Origin: a virus
Strand: one strand, 5' to 3'
IMG/VR virus record: IMGVR_UViG_3300022752_004829
Span: 19,359 to 83,358 of that record
Length of the DNA: 64,000 bases
The notes beneath the pieces are model-generated. The model had not been told where the DNA came from. It saw only the letters and a list, made by a program, of their open reading frames with translations, and did not search any database. Shown piece by piece: positions 7,232 to 16,577 of this stretch. Position 1 is the first letter of the stretch; every line of letters starts with the position of its first letter. A program made the position numbers and the translations under genes.

Positions 7232-8244
7232 TGAAAATAGCTTTAATAGGTAATGATTATGTTCAGCAATTTCCATTAGAAAATTATGGTGGAATTGAGA
7301 CTTGTGTTGAAAATTTAGCGCAAGGTTTATACGATAATAAAAATGATTTTTTTGTTGTTTGTCCTAAAAGAAAAAATAAGAAAGAATATCCTTTTGATAT
7401 CTATGAGACAGAAGAACAGCCTACATCAATAACGAATAAGAATAGTTCTTATTACGCCTATTCTGTAGCTAAGATTTTAAAAAACTTAGAATTTGATATA
7501 ATTTGGAGTCAAAGTAATTGGAGTATAGATCCATTATTATCATTAAAAAAACCAATTATATGTACGTTTCATGATAGTTGTGAAAAACAATATGGGTGGA
7601 TGAAAGATTTAGATAGAGTAAAATATAGATTTATTTCTAATTTTCAATACAATAACTGGGTCAAAGAAGGATGGGAAAAGCAAAAAAGTTTTATGTGTTA
7701 CACTGGTCTTTCTAATTCAGAATTTAAATTAAATAAATCTAAGAAAGATTATTTCTTATGGTGTGCTGGATTAAACTGGGGTCTAAACGCAAAAGGTTTA
7801 GATGTTTTTATAAAATTATCTGAAATTTTTAAGAATAAAAATTTTATCGCATATGGGGCAGGAAATAAACAGCTGGAAGAATATCTTTTAAATAAAAATC
7901 AAACAAATTCTAATTTTTTATTTAAAGGTAAATTAAATAGAGGAGAAGAACATGAAATAGTTTTCTCGAATGCCAAAGCTTTCTTTTTCCCAACTAGACT
8001 ACCAGAAGCATTCGGAAGAACAATTATCGAAAGCTTTTCTAAAGGAACACCTGTTTATGGATCAAGAAATGGCGCATCAGAAGAATTAATAGAAGATAAT
8101 ATAAATGGACTAAAATTTGATTTAGATAATATCAATATAAATTTAGATATTAATTTCGATTATTCCAATATATTTAATATGTCAAAAAAATTTCATATAG
8201 GAAATGAGATAGAGAAACTTTTACAAGAATCTAGAGACTTATGA
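7231..8244 (+). CDS. GT4-family glycosyltransferase
   Basis: The protein has 337 residues and a GT-B fold. An N-terminal Rossmann strand (MKIALIGND) is followed by the glycine turn YGGIE at 19-23 that contacts the donor phosphate. The second domain contains the E-x7-E signature of family 4 in PEAFGRTIIE (258-267), where the two glutamates bind the nucleotide sugar. Both key residues are intact. No membrane segment is present. The family is retaining, and the donor cannot be read from sequence. Confidence 0.9.
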   Translation: MKIALIGNDYVQQFPLENYGGIETCVENLAQGLYDNKNDFFVVCPKRKNKKEYPFDIYETEEQPTSITNKNSSYYAYSVAKILKNLEFDIIWSQSNWSIDPLLSLKKPIICTFHDSCEKQYGWMKDLDRVKYRFISNFQYNNWVKEGWEKQKSFMCYTGLSNSEFKLNKSKKDYFLWCAGLNWGLNAKGLDVFIKLSEIFKNKNFIAYGAGNKQLEEYLLNKNQTNSNFLFKGKLNRGEEHEIVFSNAKAFFFPTRLPEAFGRTIIESFSKGTPVYGSRNGASEELIEDNINGLKFDLDNININLDINFDYSNIFNMSKKFHIGNEIEKLLQESRDL

Positions 8245-8945
8245 AAATATTAGAAAATGTTACTCTTTTAACAATAATGGGCAATCCAAAGCCATCGTTC
8301 AAAGAAAACTATAATTTGATGGACAAAATAATAGATAGATCATATAGCGAGCTAAGATTTAATAGTATAAAGATACTATCCGCGCAGGATGAAGATTTTG
8401 ATTTTAAAAACAAGAATGTATCAATTATAAAAATTAATCCTATGTCACAAGCAGGATATAATGCTTTTTGCATAAATCATTTATATAAATATGTAGACAC
8501 AGACTTTGTTCTACTTTTTCAGAATGATGGGTTTATTTTAAATCCAAAACATTGGTCAGATGACTTCTTAAATTATGATTATATCGGAGCCCCATGGCCA
8601 AGTTATGAGAATTCTAGAGTAGGAAATGGAGGATTTTCTTTGAGAAGCAAAAAGTTTCTAAATGCGGTTAAAAATTTAGTTTATATAGATGGTATAGGTT
8701 TGTCTGGAGGAGAGTTTACTCCAGAAGATCATCTGCTATGTAGACATTATTATGATTACCTAATTAAATTAGGTATAAAATTTGCACCAATTGATATAGC
8801 TATTAGATTCTCTTTTGAACAAGCAATACAAGAATATCCATTTTGGAATAATGATATGTCTTTAGGATTTCATGGTTTATTTCAAAGTGGATGGGATAAT
8901 GATGAATTTAGAATTAATTTAAAAAAAGAATATAATCTATTATGA
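8241..8945 (+). CDS. DUF5672-family glycosyltransferase-like protein
   Basis: The protein has 234 residues. It shows the DUF5672 pattern: LLFQNDGFILNP near residue 90 (the acidic nucleotide-sugar site), then YDYIGAPWPSYE, then VGNGGFSLRS, and an acidic EDHLLC about residue 172 that would act as base. Members are GT-A-like and found in sugar clusters of bacteria and phages. Its substrate is unknown. It starts four bases inside the previous gene. Confidence 0.8.
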   Translation: MKILENVTLLTIMGNPKPSFKENYNLMDKIIDRSYSELRFNSIKILSAQDEDFDFKNKNVSIIKINPMSQAGYNAFCINHLYKYVDTDFVLLFQNDGFILNPKHWSDDFLNYDYIGAPWPSYENSRVGNGGFSLRSKKFLNAVKNLVYIDGIGLSGGEFTPEDHLLCRHYYDYLIKLGIKFAPIDIAIRFSFEQAIQEYPFWNNDMSLGFHGLFQSGWDNDEFRINLKKEYNLL

Positions 8946-9910
8946 AAGTAGCGTTTTTTAATCATCAATTATGTATAAGAGGATCTACTGTGTCTTTATA
9001 TAATTATGCGTTAGCTAATCAAACACTATTAGGCAATGAATCAATTATTGTATATATGACTGATCCAGATAATCTTCCTCACACAGATTCTACAGTATTA
9101 GAAAAGTTTAATAAAACATTTAAAACTAGGGGGTTTGATAATTGGGAAACATTAGATCAATACCTAAAAGAAGAAAAAGTTGATGTACTCTTTAAGAGTT
9201 GCGGTGGGTGGAACGATGGTAAAGTAAGTAAACATGCAAAAACGTGCGTTCAAGCAATTTTTGATATATATCAACCACACGGAGACGTTTACTCATATCT
9301 TCATGAATATATGTCAAATAAGATGACTAGCGGAAAGGCCCCATATGTTTATGGTATATGCGACTATCTGCCAGAGTCTAATTTAAATTTAAGAAAGATT
9401 TATAATATTCCATCTAGCGCAAAAGTCTTTGGTAGAATTGGAGCGAAAGATTCATTTAATGTAGATTGTGCAAAACATGCAATTATAGATTTAGTCAATA
9501 ATACAGAAGATGTTTATTTTATGTTTTTTGGTACAGATTCTTTTTATGAACATCCTAGAATTATATACTTACCAAAGTCTCATGAATATCAAGATAAATC
9601 AAATTTTGTAAATGCTTGTGATGCAATGCTTCATGCAAGAATAGATGGAGAAATTTTTAGTTTATCTATATCAGAATTTTTATGGTTTGATAAACCAATT
9701 ATTACATATCATATAGGACATCAAACTGGACATTTTGAAATTCTAAAAGATAAAGCTATAATTTATAAAGATAAAGAATCTTTATGCTCTATTATTAAAA
9801 ATTTTAATAAAAATAATTATCCTAAAAATTACTATAAATCAATTATAATAGATAATGGATTTACGACAGAAAAAGTAATGCAAAAATTTAAAGAAGTTTA
9901 TTTAAGTTAA
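8942..9910 (+). CDS. GT-B glycosyltransferase, family 4-like
   Basis: The protein has 322 residues with a GT-B-like layout. The N-terminal domain begins MKVAFFNHQ with a RGSTVSLYNYA loop that resembles the donor-phosphate turn of family 4. The second domain starts about residue 160 (AKVFGRIGAKD) and includes FFGTDS and DGEIFSLSISEFLWFDKPII near residue 240, equivalent to the E-x7-E region (E..SISE). The family signature is weaker than in the gene at 7231, so the donor and linkage are open. It is coupled to both neighbours. Confidence 0.65.
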   Translation: MKVAFFNHQLCIRGSTVSLYNYALANQTLLGNESIIVYMTDPDNLPHTDSTVLEKFNKTFKTRGFDNWETLDQYLKEEKVDVLFKSCGGWNDGKVSKHAKTCVQAIFDIYQPHGDVYSYLHEYMSNKMTSGKAPYVYGICDYLPESNLNLRKIYNIPSSAKVFGRIGAKDSFNVDCAKHAIIDLVNNTEDVYFMFFGTDSFYEHPRIIYLPKSHEYQDKSNFVNACDAMLHARIDGEIFSLSISEFLWFDKPIITYHIGHQTGHFEILKDKAIIYKDKESLCSIIKNFNKNNYPKNYYKSIIIDNGFTTEKVMQKFKEVYLS

Positions 9911-10710
9911 TGAATCTTATAATAGATAGATCAAATCGTTTAGCAAATGAATGGTGCTGGGAATGGCATTATATTATGAATATTTTTAGAGAATTAGAGA
10001 AAAATGAGTCAAATAATTATCAATATATATTTACAGATAATTTAGAAAAACTTCCAGTAGAACCAACTAAAAATACAGTAGTTTTTATTGTTTCCGATGA
10101 ACATTATACTATTCCAAAATATACAGAAAAAGTTAAAGCTATTTTTAAAAATTATGTTTTTCCAGAACAAGAGGGTTTAAGTATATACCCTATTCCCCAA
10201 GGTCATAATAAAGATTTAATTTTTTATCCTTACAAAAATATAGAAGAAAAAACCTATGATATAGGTTTTCAAGGTAATTTTCATACATCTAGACCAATAG
10301 TTATTAAAGGTATTCTTGAAGAAATAAATAAAAGAAATTTAAAATTAAATATTTTATTAAATCAAAGCTCAAATGCATTTGATTATTCTAATAATCTGTG
10401 GAATACAAAAATATCATTATCATTAGATGGCCAAGTAACACCAGAAAATTTTAGATTTTTTGAATCAAGTATCTTAGGATGCGCAATTATTGCTTCAAAT
10501 AATTTACCTAAGAATTGGATATATGATCAGAATCATTATATCAAAGTAGATTGGATGAATCCCAAACAGGTTGTAGATAATATAGAAAATTTATTAAAAA
10601 ACATAGATTTATTAAAAAAATTTTCTAAAGAATCTTATAATGCATGGAATAATATCTATAATCCTAAAAACGTATCGGACTATATAAAGAATAAATTAAA
10701 TCAATTATGA
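9910..10710 (+). CDS. Exostosin-like glycosyltransferase, paralogue 1
   Basis: The protein has 266 residues. The C-terminal half carries SLSLDGQVTPENFRFFESSILGC (in pieces: LDGQ, TPENFRFFE, GCAIIAS), which resembles the donor-binding half of exostosin/GT47-like enzymes, where an Arg and a Glu bind the nucleotide. The protein at 11296-12105 has the same segment and order (LDGKWTPECYRFSES) and the same SDEHYTIP/GDEHYRIP motif, so the two are diverged paralogues separated by one methyltransferase gene. The donor and acceptor are unknown. Confidence 0.55.
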   Translation: MNLIIDRSNRLANEWCWEWHYIMNIFRELEKNESNNYQYIFTDNLEKLPVEPTKNTVVFIVSDEHYTIPKYTEKVKAIFKNYVFPEQEGLSIYPIPQGHNKDLIFYPYKNIEEKTYDIGFQGNFHTSRPIVIKGILEEINKRNLKLNILLNQSSNAFDYSNNLWNTKISLSLDGQVTPENFRFFESSILGCAIIASNNLPKNWIYDQNHYIKVDWMNPKQVVDNIENLLKNIDLLKKFSKESYNAWNNIYNPKNVSDYIKNKLNQL

Positions 10711-11306
10711 AAAATAAAATAAAAGATATATTATTAGAATATGGACATAAAGGTATTTTTACACACGATGGACATTTTCAATGTTTAACAGATAAAGCAG
10801 CAAGATCATCTCAAGTTGGGCATTCATATGATCATGTATACCCAGATTTGTTAAATAAATTTCTTGGATTAGAAAAATTTACTATGTTTGAAATCGGTAT
10901 TCATAAAGGATATAGCTTAGAAATGTGGACAAAAATATTTCCTCAAGCAGATATTTATGGATTGGATATTGATCATTCTTTAATCGATCCTTATGCTAAC
11001 CTAAATCAAAAGAATATTACTATCCTCCCTCAAGCAAGTCAAATAGACACAAATATTTTAAACTTAATACCCAATATGGATCTAATAATAGATGATGCAT
11101 CTCATAGACCCGATCTAACTATGCGCTCATGGGAAATTTTTAAACATAAATTAAATAAAAATGGACTATATATTATTGAAGATGTACCAGATACAATTTT
11201 CAATGAACAAGTTTTCCCGAAATCTTTTAAAGATAATTTTAAATTAATAGATTTAAGATCTGTAAAAAACAGAAGCGATGACATTATTTTATATTATGAG
11301 AATTAA
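10707..11306 (+). CDS. Sugar O-methyltransferase, MycE/cephalosporin-hydroxylase-like
   Basis: The protein has 199 residues. It shows TDKAARSSQVGHSYDHVYPDLL (TDK near residue 28), then FEIGIHKGYSLEMW (SAM-binding glycine turn), IYGLDID (acidic ribose binder), DLIIDDASHRPD (metal-binding Asp pair and His) and GLYIIEDV. This order is that of the macrolide sugar O-methyltransferase MycE and its relatives, which need a divalent metal. Set between two exostosin-like transferases, it probably methylates a sugar hydroxyl. Confidence 0.78.
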   Translation: MKNKIKDILLEYGHKGIFTHDGHFQCLTDKAARSSQVGHSYDHVYPDLLNKFLGLEKFTMFEIGIHKGYSLEMWTKIFPQADIYGLDIDHSLIDPYANLNQKNITILPQASQIDTNILNLIPNMDLIIDDASHRPDLTMRSWEIFKHKLNKNGLYIIEDVPDTIFNEQVFPKSFKDNFKLIDLRSVKNRSDDIILYYEN

Positions 11307-12105
11307 ATACTCAATCCAAGAAAACCCAAAAATTACAAGCCAATTTAATAATTTTCCATTTGGATGTGGAGAAATAAAATACTTCATAGATATATGTAGA
11401 GAAATTCAATCTATAAAAAATATAGATAATACAGTTTGGTATGTTGACCCAGATTATAACTATCAAAATCCACCAGATGGTTTATGTAAAGAAGATATAG
11501 TCTTTTATAAAGGAGACGAACATTATAGAATTCCTTCTTGGTATAAAGACTGCAAATTAATTTTAAAACATACAGTTAGAAATAATTTTCCAGAAAATAT
11601 TATACATATACCATTTTTATATACCTCAGATTTTATAGAATTCCCATATGTTCCATTTAATGATAGAAAAATAGATATATTTTTTACTGGAACTTGTTGG
11701 CCAGAAACAAACAGAAGATTTATTCTAGAATATCTAAAGTCAAAATTAAAAAAAGTAAATTTTATTCTTGGTGATTTTATTAATCCGAAAGAATATTATT
11801 ATATTTTAGCTAATACTAAAATCTCTTTATGCTTAGATGGAAAATGGACTCCAGAGTGCTATAGATTTTCAGAATCCGTACAAGCAGGCTCATTAGCTTT
11901 CTCATCTAATTTATCCTATTCAAGACTATTTGATAATTGTCCATATATAGAAACTAACTGGTCAAATCTTGATCAAGTCATAGATCAAATATATTTTTAT
12001 TTAAATAATAAAAATTCTGAAGAAATTTCAATTCAGGCTCATAACTTTTGGTTGAATAATTGGCATCCTAAAAAATGGGCAGAATTAATTCTAGCTAGGA
12101 TTTAA
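11296..12105 (+). CDS. Exostosin-like glycosyltransferase, paralogue 2
   Basis: The protein has 269 residues from the ATG at 11296. An in-frame ATG at 11278 would add six residues but overlap the previous gene by 29 bases, and the paralogue at 9910 aligns better with the 11296 start. It has GDEHYRIP near residue 75, FTGTCWPETNRR near 130, and LCLDGKWTPECYRFSESVQAG around 180, the nucleotide-binding half of an exostosin-like fold. The final WHPKKWAELI matches YNPKNVSDYI in the paralogue. Its role in the glycan is unknown. Confidence 0.55.
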   Translation: MRIKYSIQENPKITSQFNNFPFGCGEIKYFIDICREIQSIKNIDNTVWYVDPDYNYQNPPDGLCKEDIVFYKGDEHYRIPSWYKDCKLILKHTVRNNFPENIIHIPFLYTSDFIEFPYVPFNDRKIDIFFTGTCWPETNRRFILEYLKSKLKKVNFILGDFINPKEYYYILANTKISLCLDGKWTPECYRFSESVQAGSLAFSSNLSYSRLFDNCPYIETNWSNLDQVIDQIYFYLNNKNSEEISIQAHNFWLNNWHPKKWAELILARI

Positions 12106-13055
12106 TGATAATAGCCAAGACACCATTTAGGATTTCACTGGCTGGAGGATCTACAGATCTTGAATCTTTTTTAGATTTATATGGGCAAGGGTCTGTCATA
12201 AGTTTTCCATGTAATCTTTATACCTATATATCAATTTTTGATGATAAATTAGGTTTTAATTCTTATGATAAGAAATATATAGTTGCATATTCTAAAAGAG
12301 AAGCGACCAATCAAGTAGATAAGATAAAGAATGATATTGCAAGAATTATTCTAAAGAAATATAATATCGCTCCAATTAATGCTACATTTAATTCTGATAT
12401 ATTTAGTTCAAACTGTGGGCTGGCTTCATCTAGTTCTTATACATTATCATTTTTAAATGCTATTTTAAAATTCAAAGGATTAGATTACTCTAATATAGAT
12501 TTATGTAAAGAGGCTTTAGCCATAGAAAGAGAATTCAACCCATTAACTGGACAGCAAGATATTTTTGGATGTGGTATAGGTGGATTCAAAAAGATGGATT
12601 TTTTTAAAGAGAAGAATCCAACATTTAAATATCTCAACGCAGATATGTTTAATAGATATGATTTTAGTTTAATATATACAGGGGTATTGAGATCTTCAAC
12701 TAAAATATTAAAAGAAATAGACCCAAGGAAATCATTTTCTTTACTTAATTTGGTACAGGAAATGGAAATAGCCATAGAAAAAAATAGACATAAAGATTTT
12801 ATCTCTATAATAAAAGAGGGTTGGGTAAAAAAGAAAGAATCAAATCCAAATATTGTATCTAATAAAATAATTAAAAAAATTGATGAAGACCTATCAAATG
12901 ATAAATCTATTTTAGCTCATAGATTATGTGGAGCAGGAAATGGTGGATATTTTTTAGCTATAAAAGAGAAAAGATCAAAAATAAATTTGAATACTAAGTC
13001 TAATATTATTAATATACTTTATGATAAAGAAGGACCAAGGTGCTACAGGATTTAA
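12105..13055 (+). CDS. hddA: Heptose-7-phosphate kinase (GHMP family)
   Basis: The protein has 316 residues. The GHMP kinase motifs are all present: motif 1 TPFRISLAGGSTD at 6-18 (the PxRxxxxGGxTD form typical of HddA and related sugar kinases), motif 2 (phosphate loop) GLASSSS at 105-111, and motif 3 CGAGNGGYFL near 275. HddA phosphorylates D-glycero-D-manno-heptose 7-phosphate at C1 to the alpha-1,7-bisphosphate. A phosphoheptose isomerase gene follows with a 35-base overlap, and a phosphatase/nucleotidyltransferase comes next, which supports this substrate over fucose or galactose. Confidence 0.8.
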   Translation: MIIAKTPFRISLAGGSTDLESFLDLYGQGSVISFPCNLYTYISIFDDKLGFNSYDKKYIVAYSKREATNQVDKIKNDIARIILKKYNIAPINATFNSDIFSSNCGLASSSSYTLSFLNAILKFKGLDYSNIDLCKEALAIEREFNPLTGQQDIFGCGIGGFKKMDFFKEKNPTFKYLNADMFNRYDFSLIYTGVLRSSTKILKEIDPRKSFSLLNLVQEMEIAIEKNRHKDFISIIKEGWVKKKESNPNIVSNKIIKKIDEDLSNDKSILAHRLCGAGNGGYFLAIKEKRSKINLNTKSNIINILYDKEGPRCYRI

Positions 13056-13569
13056 AAATAGCATTGATTTGATTAGTAGACTTATAGCTAAAATAACTAA
13101 TGCAGATTTAGTTAAATTCAGAGAAATAATATTTGATTATGATAATATTATTATTATAGGAAATGGCGGAAGCAATTCAATATCTAGTCATATAGCTGTA
13201 GATTATAATAAATTTCTTAAGAAGAGAACATTAGCATTTACTGATCCATCAATGCTTAGTGCATACTTTAATGATTATGGTTTTGAAAAAGTATACGTTA
13301 AGTTTATCGAGCAGAATTTAACCAAAAAAACATTGGTGATATTAATATCTTCTTCTGGAAATTCTTTAAATATTTTAGAATGTGCTAATTTCTGCGAAAA
13401 AAATAAAATAGGATTCTGCTCTTTTACTGGTTTTAATAAAGATAATAAACTTAAAGTAAAATCAGAAAAATCTAAGAATTGCAAATTTAATTATTGGGTC
13501 GAATCAAAAAGCTATGGAGTAGTAGAAAATTGTCATCAAATATTTTTGCATGCGGTTGTCGTAAATTAA
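13021..13569 (+). CDS. gmhA: Phosphoheptose isomerase-like SIS protein
   Basis: The protein has 182 residues and a SIS domain. IGNGGSNSISSH at 47-58 is the GmhA phosphate- and sugar-binding loop, and VILISSSGNSLNI near 107-118 is the second serine-rich phosphate loop. GmhA converts sedoheptulose 7-phosphate to D-glycero-D-manno-heptose 7-phosphate. The start lies 35 bases inside hddA; later in-frame starts would remove the first helix. The C-terminal His of the family may be represented in ENCHQIFLH. It feeds HddA directly. Confidence 0.75.
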   Translation: MIKKDQGATGFKNSIDLISRLIAKITNADLVKFREIIFDYDNIIIIGNGGSNSISSHIAVDYNKFLKKRTLAFTDPSMLSAYFNDYGFEKVYVKFIEQNLTKKTLVILISSSGNSLNILECANFCEKNKIGFCSFTGFNKDNKLKVKSEKSKNCKFNYWVESKSYGVVENCHQIFLHAVVVN

Positions 13570-13570
13570 T

Positions 13571-14899
13571 ATGAGATATTGCTTAGATTTAGATAATACA
13601 ATTTGTATAACCGAGAAGAGTGATTATAATAACTCGAAATTAATAGAAAAAGCTAAGACCTTAATTAATAAACTATACGATAATGGAAATTATATTATTA
13701 TAAATACAGCAAGAGGTGCGTCTTCTGGTATAGATTGGACGGATTTTACTAAGAAACAATTAATAGATTGGGGAATTAAATATCATGAGCTTATTATGAA
13801 TGCAAAGCCTAATGCAGATATATTCGTTGATGATAAAAATATTTCTATAGAAGAATGGTATAATTCCGATAAATCTCCAAAAGGATTTATAGCTGGCACA
13901 TTCGATCTTATACATAATGGATACATTAAACTTTTTGAATTTGCAAAACAACATTGTAATAAACTAATTGTAGCAATTCATGAAGATCCATCTTTAGAAA
14001 AGAAAGAGAAAAGCAAGCCTATTCATAGTATAGAAGAAAGAATTGAGATTTTAAAGTCAATTAAGTATATAGACGATATCTTAATATATCAAACAGAAGA
14101 AGATTTATACGAATTAATAAAATTAATGAAACCTAGCATAAGATTTTTGGATGAAACATATAAAAATAAGAAAATAACTGGAGAAAATCTATGCCCAATT
14201 ATGTTTCATGAGAGAAAACATAATTATTCTTATACAAATTTAAAAAATAAAATTTTTGGTGATGAAGCTTTATCAAATAAAATTAATCAAATTATTTTAG
14301 ACTTAGTAGAAAAAGATAATGCTAATATTGATCTTCCGAATCCATTACCTAATGAAATTTTAATAAATTCTTTTATAGATACGGCAATTTCTAATATTAC
14401 CATTAAAAATGGTTTAGTATTAGAATTTGGAGTTTATCAAGGAAGAACGATAAACTATATTGCTTCAAAATTCCCAGATAATATAATATATGGATTTGAT
14501 TCATTCGAAGGTCTTCCAGAGCAATGGAATGATAAGAATCCAAAAGGAATATATACATTGGATGGTAACTTGCCTAAAGTCGAAAAAAACGTTAAATTAA
14601 TTAAAGGATGGTTTAACGAAACTTTACCTACTTTTGTAGCGGAGCATAAAGACCCAATTTCCCTACTGCACGTAGATTGTGATATTTATTCTTCTACAGT
14701 ATGCGTTTTAGAATCATTAAAAGATCAAATTATTGATGGAACAGTAGTTATATTCGATGAAATTTGGAAATATCCAAATTATAAAGAACACGAGATAAAG
14801 GCTTTTGCAGAATTTCTTTTGAAATATGATTTTAAATATGAATGCATCAGAACACTTAAATCAAGATACGCAAAAGCTATATTTATATTAAAAAAATGA
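13571..14899 (+). CDS. HAD phosphatase + nucleotidyltransferase + TylF-like methyltransferase fusion
   Basis: The protein has 442 residues with three modules. Residues 1-100: HAD-like phosphatase with DLDNT (nucleophile D6, acid D8), NTARG and a VDDK acidic pair. Residues 106-225: cytidylyltransferase-like nucleotidyltransferase with GTFDLIHNGY, where the second His of HxGH is Tyr, and SIEERIEIL. Residues 235-442: a TylF/MacP-type methyltransferase with LEFGVYQGRTI, GFDSFEGLP, HVDCDIYSST and IFDEIWKYP. The first two modules could do the bisphosphate dephosphorylation (GmhB step) and nucleotide activation (HddC step) of the heptose pathway; the third would methylate the sugar. This role is inferred from gene order. 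Confidence 0.72.
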   Translation: MRYCLDLDNTICITEKSDYNNSKLIEKAKTLINKLYDNGNYIIINTARGASSGIDWTDFTKKQLIDWGIKYHELIMNAKPNADIFVDDKNISIEEWYNSDKSPKGFIAGTFDLIHNGYIKLFEFAKQHCNKLIVAIHEDPSLEKKEKSKPIHSIEERIEILKSIKYIDDILIYQTEEDLYELIKLMKPSIRFLDETYKNKKITGENLCPIMFHERKHNYSYTNLKNKIFGDEALSNKINQIILDLVEKDNANIDLPNPLPNEILINSFIDTAISNITIKNGLVLEFGVYQGRTINYIASKFPDNIIYGFDSFEGLPEQWNDKNPKGIYTLDGNLPKVEKNVKLIKGWFNETLPTFVAEHKDPISLLHVDCDIYSSTVCVLESLKDQIIDGTVVIFDEIWKYPNYKEHEIKAFAEFLLKYDFKYECIRTLKSRYAKAIFILKK

Positions 14900-15786
14900 A
14901 AACTAAAGTAATCGTAACAGGCGGATGTGGCTTTATAGGAAGTCATGTAGTAGATCTATTAATAGAAAAGAATTTCGATGTGCATGTAGTAGATAATATT
15001 TCTACTTCAAAAAATAATAAATATATACATCAAGATGCTGTGTACTTGAACCTAGATATAACTCAAAATGTTGAAAAATTAAAAGAAGTATTTAACGGAG
15101 CTAAGTATATATTTCATTTAGCAGCTTTTGCGAGAGTAATTCCATCTATACACGATCCAGTTACTTTTCATAATATAAACGTTAATGGATCTTTAAATGT
15201 TTTCTTAGCGGCGAAAGAAGTTGGGGCAAAAATTATATTTTCTTCTTCATCATCAGTATATGGAAATCCAATAGAATTACCAGTAAAAGAAACTCATAGA
15301 CTAGACCCAATGTGTCCATATGCACTTCATAAGCAAATAGGCGAAGAATATCTTCAATTATTTAATAAAATCTATTCTCTAAATAGTGTTTCTTTACGAT
15401 ATTTTAATGTCTTTGGAGAGAGAGCCCCAAGAGAAGGAGCTTATGTTCCAGTAGTTGGAATATTTTTAAGGCAAAAAGAAGCTGGTGAATCACTAACTAT
15501 AGTTGGTGATGGACTCCAAAATAGAGACTTCGTTCACGCAAAAGATGTAGCTAGAGCAAATTTAGCCGCAGCTTTAGATGAAAGAAGCGGGGCATTTGCA
15601 TATAATGTTGGTTCTGGTAAATCATTATCGGTAATAGAAATAGCAGATAAAATATCAAAAAATATAGTCCATATACCAGAAAGATTTGAATACAAAAGCG
15701 CAAGAAGCGATGTTACTAAAATTAAAAAAGAATTAGGCTGGGAATATGAAATTGAATTAATGCAATGGCTTGAGAAATACGTATGA
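14896..15786 (+). CDS. NAD-dependent nucleotide-sugar epimerase/dehydratase
   Basis: The protein has 296 residues, an extended short-chain dehydrogenase. The NAD-binding GGCGFIG is at 9-15, HLAAFA near 74, the active-site serines (SSSS) at 116-120, and Y142-x3-K146 (YALHK) is the catalytic pair. It most resembles UDP-glucose/UDP-GlcNAc 4-epimerases (RYFNVFGERAP, NRDFVHAKDVA). Alternatives in the family are decarboxylases and dehydratases. The partner mutase at 18218 uses UDP-galactose, so making UDP-Gal is a plausible role. Confidence 0.83.
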   Translation: MKTKVIVTGGCGFIGSHVVDLLIEKNFDVHVVDNISTSKNNKYIHQDAVYLNLDITQNVEKLKEVFNGAKYIFHLAAFARVIPSIHDPVTFHNINVNGSLNVFLAAKEVGAKIIFSSSSSVYGNPIELPVKETHRLDPMCPYALHKQIGEEYLQLFNKIYSLNSVSLRYFNVFGERAPREGAYVPVVGIFLRQKEAGESLTIVGDGLQNRDFVHAKDVARANLAAALDERSGAFAYNVGSGKSLSVIEIADKISKNIVHIPERFEYKSARSDVTKIKKELGWEYEIELMQWLEKYV

Positions 15787-16556
15787 AAATAATTGATTGT
15801 TTTCTTTTCTCAAATGAATTAGATATACTTGAGATTCGTCTAAATGAATTAAATGATAAAGTAGATAAATTCCTTATCTGTGAATCAAAAGAGACTTTTG
15901 CAGGAAATTCGAAAGAACTTATATATGAAAAAAATAAAAATAGATTCTATCAATTTAATGAAAAGATTATTCATATAATAGTTGATAAATTTCCGCAAAA
16001 TATTTCAGCCGAAAATAGAGAATATTTTAATAGAAATTATATTTTAAATGGTATACCAAACTCATTTACTGATGAAGATATAATTATATTCTCAGATGTA
16101 GATGAAATTCCTAAAATAAACAATCTCAATAAATCCTTAGATCTTTCTGTTTTTAGGCAAGATATGTATTATTTTAATTTCAATACTAAATTTATAGAAC
16201 CAAATGATCACGCTAATTGGCATGGCTCAATAGCATTCAAAGCTAAATTTAAAAGTCAAGTAAATTTACAAAACCTTAGATTTAATAGATACAATATAAA
16301 TACAGTAGTACAAGATGGTGGATGGCATTTTTCTTACTTTAGTAATCCACAGAATGTTATCAATAAAATTAAAAATGGAGGGCATACGGAAATGTTTGAT
16401 TTAAGTCTAAACGAGAATATAATTGCGGAAAGAATTGAGAAAAGAATTGATGTTCTTGGCAGAACTGGTTATATATTAAAAGGAATAGAAAATAATAAAG
16501 ATTTACCAAAATATGTCTTAGACAATAAAGAAAAGTATAGACATCTATTTTACTAA
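15783..16556 (+). CDS. GT17-family glycosyltransferase
   Basis: The protein has 257 residues. It opens IIDCFLFSNELDILEIRL, the hallmark of family 17 (the beta-1,4-N-acetylglucosaminyltransferase type). The donor-binding FSDVDEIPK lies near residue 105, and WHGSIAFKA and GGWHFSYFSNP (near 180) complete the family pattern. Bacterial and phage members probably add a sugar to a polysaccharide or protein glycan. The acidic DVDE motif is intact. Confidence 0.88.
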   Translation: MKIIDCFLFSNELDILEIRLNELNDKVDKFLICESKETFAGNSKELIYEKNKNRFYQFNEKIIHIIVDKFPQNISAENREYFNRNYILNGIPNSFTDEDIIIFSDVDEIPKINNLNKSLDLSVFRQDMYYFNFNTKFIEPNDHANWHGSIAFKAKFKSQVNLQNLRFNRYNINTVVQDGGWHFSYFSNPQNVINKIKNGGHTEMFDLSLNENIIAERIEKRIDVLGRTGYILKGIENNKDLPKYVLDNKEKYRHLFY

Positions 16557-16577
16557 TAGATATTATATTAAATAAAA

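Noticed and set aside
11278-11295. ATG at 11278 as the start of the second exostosin-like gene
   Set aside because: It would enlarge the overlap with the previous gene to 29 bases, and the paralogue at 9910 supports the ATG at 11296.
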